Of a stretch of 64,000 bases of DNA, positions 57,451 through 64,000 are shown piece after piece. Origin of the DNA: Rhabditoides inermis (taxonomy: Eukaryota; Nematoda; Chromadorea; Rhabditida; Rhabditidae); NCBI GenBank assembly GCA_963966185.1, contig CAWZYM010000238.1, positions 377,501 through 441,500 on the forward strand, given 5' to 3'. A program made the translations under genes and the position numbers. The notes beneath the pieces are model-generated. The model worked only from the letters and a program-made list of their open reading frames with translations. It made no database searches and was not told where the DNA came from. How positions within the stretch are numbered: position 1 is the stretch's first letter; every line of letters begins with the position of its first letter.

Positions 57451-59689
57451 CTTGCAGATTGTCCCTCTGTTTTTTGAACCATTTACATTTATAATTTTTG
57501 CGCCTCGGATTGTTAGTTTAGGTACACTTATCTTTTGTTTATTTTTTTATATCGAATTCTTGATGTACTAGTACGAAGTGTCATTATTCAACGAAGAGAG
57601 ACGCGCGTTCCTGATGGAGAAGAAGATGCGCTACACTGACAAGCAAATGGCATCAGATGACCCCCCACAACTCGCATGTTTTGATGGATTCTTGTAATGT
57701 AATGTAATGTTGTATCGTAATCGACTAGGATAGGTATACACGGGAGCAATAAATAACGAAGATGCAAATGCAACAATGTACAGTACATGCTACCGTAATA
57801 TTTGGGTGGATAGATGCTGCTGCCGTGGGAGACAGACCGCAGTAGAGTGACCGCACTCGCGCCCCCGATGCCTACCCCCGAGGTAGTTCGTCAGATTTGT
57901 TTGGAATGTTTTGGAATTGTCTTCACAAACGATGGAAGTTGGTAACTGATCCCAAACAGTGCAAACTCTGTGAGATAGGAAAGATTGTTCGAGAGCAGTG
58001 GTTGGTTTTGAGAAGATTTTCAGTCCATTTCCTCTACTCCTTGACTGAATTGAAGATTCTTTTGAGTACAATACAATCGGATTGTCTTCTTTGTCCACCC
58101 AAACTTGACCATGTGTGCAGTACAAACATCTTTGATTGTTCTGCGCAATGAAAGAAGTTTGAGATCAAGTTCTTTCAGTCTTCGATCATACTCAAGATTC
58201 GGACAAAAACGTTTTGTAAACTTTCTTTGAATTTTCTCAACTGGATCCCAGTAAGTTTTCTTTATATCAATGTATCAATGAGGCACTCAGTATTGTATTC
58301 CAAAAATATGTAAAACCTTAGCATTAAAGAGCGTCATAAAGCCTTTCTTATTAAAACTGAATGCTCTGAACATATTATTCATAATTTCACCTGCCTTACG
58401 AGCTTGCTGTAGTAAGTGAAATCGAGGTTTAAGATCACTTGATATTTCAACTTCAAGATCTCGGATATGGTCTTTTTGTTGCAGCTGTATTCCGCCAATA
58501 GAATAACACGAATTATGGCGTTTTTGTCTTCCAGTATTCGTACACAAAACAGCGCACTTGCCAATTGAAATTTTTAATTGCCGATTAGAGAACCAATCAA
58601 AAGCTGAGTTCATATCAGTTTGAAGCTTTGTTAAATAGTCCGGAATACTTCTACTTATATAAAATTTTGTATCATCTGCATACATCAGTGATTTTGAGTG
58701 TTGTATGCATTTTTCAAGATCATTCAGGTAAATGTTGAAAAGAAGAGGCCCCAGGACTGATCTTTGAGGCACTCCGCTTCCCACTATTGTTGGTTGGGAG
58801 ACAGATTCATTCACTCTCACTATTTGATGTCGACCATCTAGATATACTTTTATCCAATTCACAATGTCTATACTTATCCCATAAGCACACATGATGTCCA
58901 ACAATCTACGATGGTTCACTGTATCGAATGCCTTCGCAATGTCCAAATATATGTCATCTGTTTCTTGCCGGTTTTCGATCAGGTCACTTTGAAACTTTAT
59001 GAGTTGAGAGGATGTGGATCTATGATCTAAGAAACCATGCTGATTTGATGAAATAATGTGATTTTGCCATATGTATTTTCTTATATGATGTGTAACAATC
59101 GTTTCAAATAATCTGCAAGACGTACATGTGAGTGCAATGGGGCGATAGTTTGTCGGATTACATGGATCACCACGATCACCAGACTTGAACACCGCCGTTA
59201 CAATAGATGTTTTCCACACTTTCGGCAATGTGCAAGTCTGTATACTTCTCGTAAATATAATTGATAGCGGAAGAGCAAGCACGACAGCTAATTTATGAAG
59301 GGCAATACTAGGAATGGAGTCCACACCATAAGAAAGTTTGTTTTTGACTTCTAATAAAAATCTGTATACATTCACAGGACTGAAGTCAATGCTATTCATA
59401 CTAGATCCAAGAACCACATCGGGAGTGAATGGTTTGTTGTCATCCACTGTGAATACAGATTTGAAATAATTGTTGAGAAGCTCTGCTTGTTGCGAATCAT
59501 CTACTACAAGTTCGCTTTGCTGATTTCTTAGAGCACCTAGCTGTTTTCTACTCAGTGTTTTTGCAGATACATATTTTCATAACTATTTTAATCGAAACTA
59601 TTAAAAATCCCGAATTCTTTCTTTCTAATAACCATGTGAATTCGTGCTTGTACTTAGATTCAGCTATCTTTTATGCATCTCTGTCTACC

Positions 59690-60320
59690 TGCATTTTTGA
59701 AACCTAGGTGGCGACTCCCGTTGGGCGACTTCCGCATGGTCGTCTCCCTTGCCTCCACGCTGGTGCCGCTGGATAGGCCGTCCGCATTCCGCGGATGGCT
59801 GAACTGAACACGGGAAACAAGACGGACTCTAGACCAACCTCCTTTCTGGCAGGGCCAGCCACCCACCAGTCATATCCATGGCTAAAGACATCTTTCGATG
59901 TACCCTATGGACAGTCGCAATCACAATGCACCCAAGTTCCCGGCGCCCAACCGCTCCCTTCCGTCGACGAGGGATCCAGCGGGTAGGGCAGGGCGCGAGA
60001 AATCACCGGAGCTGAGGTCGACAAAACCGGAAAGGAACTTCAATGTTTGCACACTTGCGCGCAGCAAACATAGATGGGCCGGACACATACAAAGGAGGAC
60101 GGACGGGCGATGGACACGGGCGACTACCGATTGGAGGCCGCGCAACGTCACTCGAGAACCCGGACGGCCGCCAACACGCTGGGCAGATTCTGTCCGCAAT
60201 AATACAAAATTGTTCTATGGGCGCAGGAACGACTATAAGCAGTGGGCAACTGCAGCTCGAGACCGTTCACTGTGGCGAACGATGGGCTCCGCGCTTGCAA
60301 GCTGAAGTTAGCTGAAGGAG
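59690..60320 (+). mobile_element. RTE-like C-terminal fragment inside the LINE
   Basis: The plus-strand frame near 59990-60300 reads KHRWAGHIQRRTDGRWTRAT, EPGRPPTRWADSVRNN and WATAARDRSLWRTMGSALAS. This is the classic RTE-type C-terminal block. It lies opposite to and between the endonuclease and reverse transcriptase parts of the CR1/jockey-like element, so it inserted later or was brought in by rearrangement. Confidence 0.8.
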
Positions 60321-60380
60321 CATTAACATTCAAATATTCAAGTAAGTATATCGAGTATATAATTTACGTGATTTATCACC

Positions 60381-60764
60381 ATATTGAAATCACCCGCTAT
60401 CACATATTGACAAGAAAGATTCAAACCATCTATATATTGATTTGAATGACTTATCTTTATCATGGTGTTGATTAGTGAGACGAAATTCAAGTTCACAAGT
60501 AACTAATAAGTGATCAGAAACAGGTGTATCAACTTCGACATTGAATATCATACTTTTCTCAGACGTAAATAGGAGATCCAACGTCCAACGTGTTACCATT
60601 TGTGTGAGTGGGATGGTGAACGTGTTGTGTGAGACCAGAAAGAGCAACAAATTCCAAGAATTCCTTGCTCATTGGTCTCACTGCGTCCATAATACCACAT
60701 CTGGCATATTGAAATCACCCGCTATCACATATTGACAAGAAAGATTCAAACCATCTATATATTG
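60381..60764. repeat. 59-bp direct repeat within LINE endonuclease
   Basis: 60381-60439 and 60706-60764 are copies of the segment encoding the GDFN region. The duplicate sits next to the RTE-like insertion, suggesting it arose during that event. Confidence 0.8.
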
Positions 60765-60990
60765 TTGAAACTCATGTGTGAATGTGGGATCGTTAGCAAT
60801 ACTTGTAGGCATGCCCCATACCAAGCCCTAGCCAAAATTTAAAAAAAAAATATCGGAGAGCACGGGAAGTTCACGTGTATTTTTTTATGCACGATAGGTC
60901 ATTGCGCATGACATCCCGAAATGCGGACAGCGACACAACGCTTCGGCGGCCATGTGGCTAGTGTGCTAACACATAATTAGTGATCCTCAT

Positions 60991-61380
60991 CAGAGTGCGA
61001 CATCACATGAGAAGGGAAAGAAGAGAAATAAAACATTGATGTTTGTAGTGTCGTATGATGAGCGGGAGGCGGAAAACGAGCGTCGAGCTCAACATCTGAA
61101 TTCACCAAAGAACCGTGAGCAGTGTATTCAAGCATCATTTGAACAAGACCAATTAGTCTCTACAGCTGGTTTTCTGTCTCACAGCGAGGAAGTGGAGCAT
61201 ACGAAACAAGTCGACCCGGATCAAGTGAGAGAGAGAGAGATGACGTGCGTCCTCGACCCAATCTGCCAGCGACAGCACAGAGTCGTCATCATCGATCGGG
61301 ATTTCGTAGCACTCATTCGTCAGCTTCCTCTTCGCATAAGAGTGTGTAGATGACGGTAGTCTCAGTCAGGCGACTAGCCC
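60991..61380. other. Unassigned stretch with an open frame
   Basis: An open frame at 61036-61353 (+) starts MMFVVSYDEREAENERRAQH. No splice context or family is recognised, and it lies between transposon debris and a microsatellite. A real gene is not supported. Confidence 0.2.
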
Positions 61381-61381
61381 T

Positions 61382-61387
<6 letters not shown>

Positions 61388-61467
<80 letters not shown>

Positions 61468-61502
61468 GAGAGAGAGGGGGAGAGAGGGAGAGAGAGAGAG
61501 GG
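61388..61502 (+). repeat. (AG)n microsatellite
   Basis: A long AG dinucleotide run grading into AGAGGG-type repeats. Flanking open frames are Arg/Glu or Leu/Ser artefacts. Confidence 0.95.
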
Positions 61503-61673
61503 GTGAGAGAGGGGGTAGTGACTTCGTTTTTTGTTTCATAGTACTGTTTTAGTTTTTTACTACGTTCTGTGCTAATACATACGATCACGATCAAATGGTT
61601 TACTAGAAACTATTCACGGAAGGACTCATGTTCTTGTAAATGTTTCTCTGGCAATATTTCTTTCGTTATCAAG

Positions 61674-61675
<2 letters not shown>

Positions 61676-61726
<51 letters not shown>
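61676..61726 (+). repeat. (TA)n microsatellite
   Basis: About 24 TA units. No gene nearby. Confidence 0.95.
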
Positions 61727-61727
<1 letters not shown>

Positions 61728-62406
61728 CATTCATTCAGTCAGGATTGACGGGTCACAAAGACCTCACACATTTCACAAGACGATGCTTTCTCTCGATCTT
61801 CAGAAGTTGTTTATTATTGTTTTAATTTCAGGTGATTCGCTAGAAAATTGAGTTATCAGGTTTATTTGAGTTTTTGGCATTACACCATGCCAGTGGTGGG
61901 TCAACAATGTGGGAACCGTAGAAAAGAGAATTCGCATAGTTCATCAAGGTACAGTTTCTTCGGAAATCATTTTCGAAGTAGTTTGGAGTATAGTATCTCA
62001 AGGCTATTCGGAAGTGGTTGGAAGACATTTCGAGAATAGTTTTTTTTAAACTGACCGCTAGTATATATAGTAGGCTCGCCCACCAGTTTCGCTCTCTCGC
62101 GCAAGAGAGCCGAGCGCGACGAAATAGGTTAGACGACGAGAGACGGCAGAGAAATAGAGACAGGCGCGCGCCAGCCGGCCACTCCCGACAACCATGACAC
62201 AAAATCTTTGATTTTGAAAAGTTTATACCAAAACTCATTCAATAATCAGAATCACCAATGCACATGACTAGTCAATCATTGAATCAGTGTTAAGAAAAGT
62301 AATGCCATAAACCAAGAATATACATGATGTTAGACAGACATAAACCAGCGCAAACATATTTATTTCGATTTAGCGATTACAATAGAACATGACGATTTGA
62401 TTGTTG

Positions 62407-62475
62407 TTAGGTGTATGTCCGAGATGTCAGTGGTCCTTGATGAAGACGCGCTGCTAGGATGTCATCCACGAGAAC
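62407..62475 (-). CDS. Possible terminal exon, gene unknown
   Basis: On the minus strand, after acceptor GTTGCAG, the frame reads VLVDDILAARLHQGPLTSRT before TAA at 62407. An AATAAA on the same strand lies near 62360. The exon looks real by splice and poly(A) context, but no convincing upstream exon is found before the LINE at 62862, so the gene may be disrupted or may start outside the window. Confidence 0.25.
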   Translation of the reverse strand, partial: VLVDDILAARLHQGPLTSRTYT

Positions 62476-62861
62476 CTGCAACAAATACGTTTCAGGGCTT
62501 TCGCGTATCATCATATTATATATATAGTTTATTCATATGAATTTTGGTGATAACACGGGATAAGAGAAGGAGATACAATAAGATGCTCGGGAGACAGCAG
62601 CCCCCGTCGTCGGTCCGTATCCCTGCGACCCGGTACAACCGCACTCTCCCCAGAAATCAGAGTTAACATGATCTATGTAGGGAAAGTGCAATCTCATCAC
62701 CCGAAACGAGATAAAAGTGAGTGAGAAAAACGGTCTATATGTGCCGTTTGTCACCACTTCTGAATAAGAGTTGCCCCAGCTTCATATTTTAGAGATTAGT
62801 GGGGTCTTGTATTTTAAGTGAACTGAAAATAGTGCCGTTTTTACTATGGAAATTTATATGA

Positions 62862-64000
62862 TTATTTAAGCTCTTTCTGAAATTGGTGTTTATCGGGAAT
62901 ATTTACAACGGTTTGAGGAAGCAAGTTCCAAGTGTTAACAACCGAATGAATTATAAAAGACTGTTGAATTGTGTTTTTGGCGTTACTGTAAAGTTTATAC
63001 CCATTGGAACGGTTCCTAGATGATCTTGACTTGGAATCAATGACGTCAAAAGTGTTTTCTGACTTGATATATCCATACATATAGCTATGTACTAGGGTAA
63101 GGTTGCTTTTCATTCTACGCATATATAGTGTTTCCAGTTGGAGAGACTCGAGACGGTTCGCGTAGCTCATTTTCGGAAATATTGCCTTTGTGAACTTTCG
63201 TTGTGTCTTTTCCAATGCATTCGTGAAAGTTTTGTTCATTAGACATAACACTTCACTGCCGTATTCGAGAATCGGTCTGATTTTGTATATGAAGAAATTT
63301 CTATATAAATCTTTCGAATAGGAGAAAGTCCGCGGAACAAGTATAGCAAGGGCAGATGCTTTTCGTACTTGTTTTGAAATATGACTATCGGGACTGAGGT
63401 CAAAATTGAGTTGAATACCTAGATCGCGTATATTACGCACCGAACGTAAAGGTTGACCCTCACATGTGTATGAATACATAGGATTATTCTTGCCAAAATG
63501 CATACACTCACATTTAGAAACTGACAGTTTCATTTGTCTGTCAATGAAAAATTTAGCTATCCGACGAAGATCGGATATCAATTTTGACTCGAAACAGGGA
63601 GTACTCGATGACAGGTAGAGTTTTAGATCGTCTGCATAAATGTGAAATTTACTATGTTCGATAACGTCTCCGATATCGTTGACATACAACAAGAACATGA
63701 GAGGACCTACAACACTTCCTTGAGGTACTCCAGATAAAACATCTAACCAATCAGATAATTTGTTGGATATACGCACACATTGGGTCCTTCCAGTCAAGTA
63801 GTTTTGTAGCCATCTAAGGAGATTGCCGCGGAATCCATACGCATCACAGATTTGTATTAATCGTCTGTGCGAAACAGTGTCAAAAGCCTTCGCAACATCA
63901 AGATATATACTATCGACTATCCGTTTTGCACCCAATTCGCTACTAATAAATGAGACATACTCCACCATCTGTGAAATGGTAGAGCGTCCATCTAGGAACC
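62862..64000 (-). mobile_element. CR1/jockey-group LINE, continues past window end
   Basis: An open minus-strand frame from the window edge to the stop near 62859 carries reverse transcriptase blocks DSIYLDVAKAFDTVSHRRLI, SGVPQGSVVGPLMFLLYVND and the catalytic YADD, followed by the thumb and a C-terminal NTWNLLPQTVVNIPDKHQF. Over 368 codons are uninterrupted, so this copy is younger or better preserved than 57698-60805, from which it clearly differs in sequence. Its 3' UTR extends to about 62760. Confidence 0.9.

Larger units (their letters stand above)
57698..60805 (-). mobile_element. CR1/jockey-group LINE, 5'-truncated and interrupted
   Basis: Reading 60804 to 57698 on the minus strand: endonuclease with VIAGDFNMPDVV (about 60700-60750) and PVSDHLLVTCELEF (about 60500); reverse transcriptase at 59447-58287 with DIYLDIAKAFDTVNHRRLLD, GSGVPQRSVLGPLLFNIYLN and the catalytic YADD; and a C-terminal part at 58125-57790 (VCTVWDQLPTSIV) after a frame break. 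The 3' tail is ATTAC repeats near 57698-57712. CTTGTA is duplicated at the insertion site. The usual GVPQG is GVPQR here. It starts mid-endonuclease, a normal outcome of incomplete target-primed reverse transcription. Confidence 0.88.
55830..60990. mobile_element. tRNA-like-bearing inverted-repeat element, interrupted by LINEs
   Basis: Left arm 55830-56115 and a split right arm (57640-57697 plus 60806-60990) are inverted copies. Matching pieces are GATGACC/GGTCACC with CCCCCACAACTCGC, TTTTGATGG(A)ATCTTGTA, GGCATGCCCCATAC, AAGCCCTAGCCAAAATT and GCGCATG(A/C)CATCCCGAAATG. The right arm is cut at CTTGTA by a LINE (57698-60805), and CTTGTA is duplicated at both junctions. Without that insert the element spans about 2.05 kb, close to the palindrome at 7420-9425. 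The interior holds RTE fragments. Confidence 0.7.

Noticed and set aside
1..64000. CRISPR array, bacterial operon, phage or plasmid content
   Set aside because: Intron-rich eukaryotic genes throughout; no spaced direct repeats or bacterial genes.

Overview
The window is nuclear DNA of a nematode. The evidence is many short introns ending in TTTCAG, several first exons preceded by a splice acceptor (as expected for trans-spliced leaders), a cuticle collagen with the nematode N-terminal domain and furin site, and an EGL-18/ELT-6-like GATA factor. The species cannot be named from this sequence.

Layout. (1) 1-27.75 kb is dominated by a segmental duplication. 1-7.42 kb recurs in the same orientation at 19.11-27.75 kb. 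Each copy holds a truncated ABCA-like transporter gene (+), a small Cys-containing ORF (+) and a convergent multi-exon gene of unknown function (-). Between the copies lie a 2-kb palindrome with tRNA-like cores, an ankyrin gene of the PP6-regulatory-subunit type (ANKRD28/44/52-like) that runs into the palindrome and loses its 3' part, an unrecognised ~17-exon gene, a small foldback and a 1.8-kb foldback with a captured 3' exon and a nested TTAA-flanked MITE. (2) 27.8-33 kb is a GATA transcription factor gene with ~2.5 kb of upstream DNA rich in GATA-type and TAATCC motifs. (3) 33.9-39.7 kb (-) encodes a TM9SF3-type nonaspanin. (4) 40.2-47.6 kb (+) encodes a very large AT-hook/zinc-finger protein with five copies of an unfamiliar CCHC finger, two FAR1/WRKY-GCM1-like modules and a C-terminal PHD-like finger, probably a domesticated transposon-derived regulator. 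(5) 47.8-55 kb is a compact housekeeping stretch: cuticle collagen (-), GHITM/Bax-inhibitor-like mitochondrial protein (-), BOLA1 (-), RPL15 (-) and glutaredoxin-3 (+). (6) 55.4-64 kb is a transposon graveyard: a second tRNA-like-bearing inverted-repeat element, RTE-type fragments, a 5'-truncated CR1/jockey-group LINE inserted into that element, and another LINE running off the window end.

The genes do not form one pathway. BOLA1 and GLRX3 lie close together and their families act together in Fe-S cluster and iron handling. The most unusual signals are the directional modules carrying tRNA-like cores, shared between two otherwise divergent inverted-repeat elements, the CCHC-finger protein, and the signs of homogenisation and decay between the duplicated copies. 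All gene models are hand-read from splice signals and reading frame, so exon edges may be off in places.
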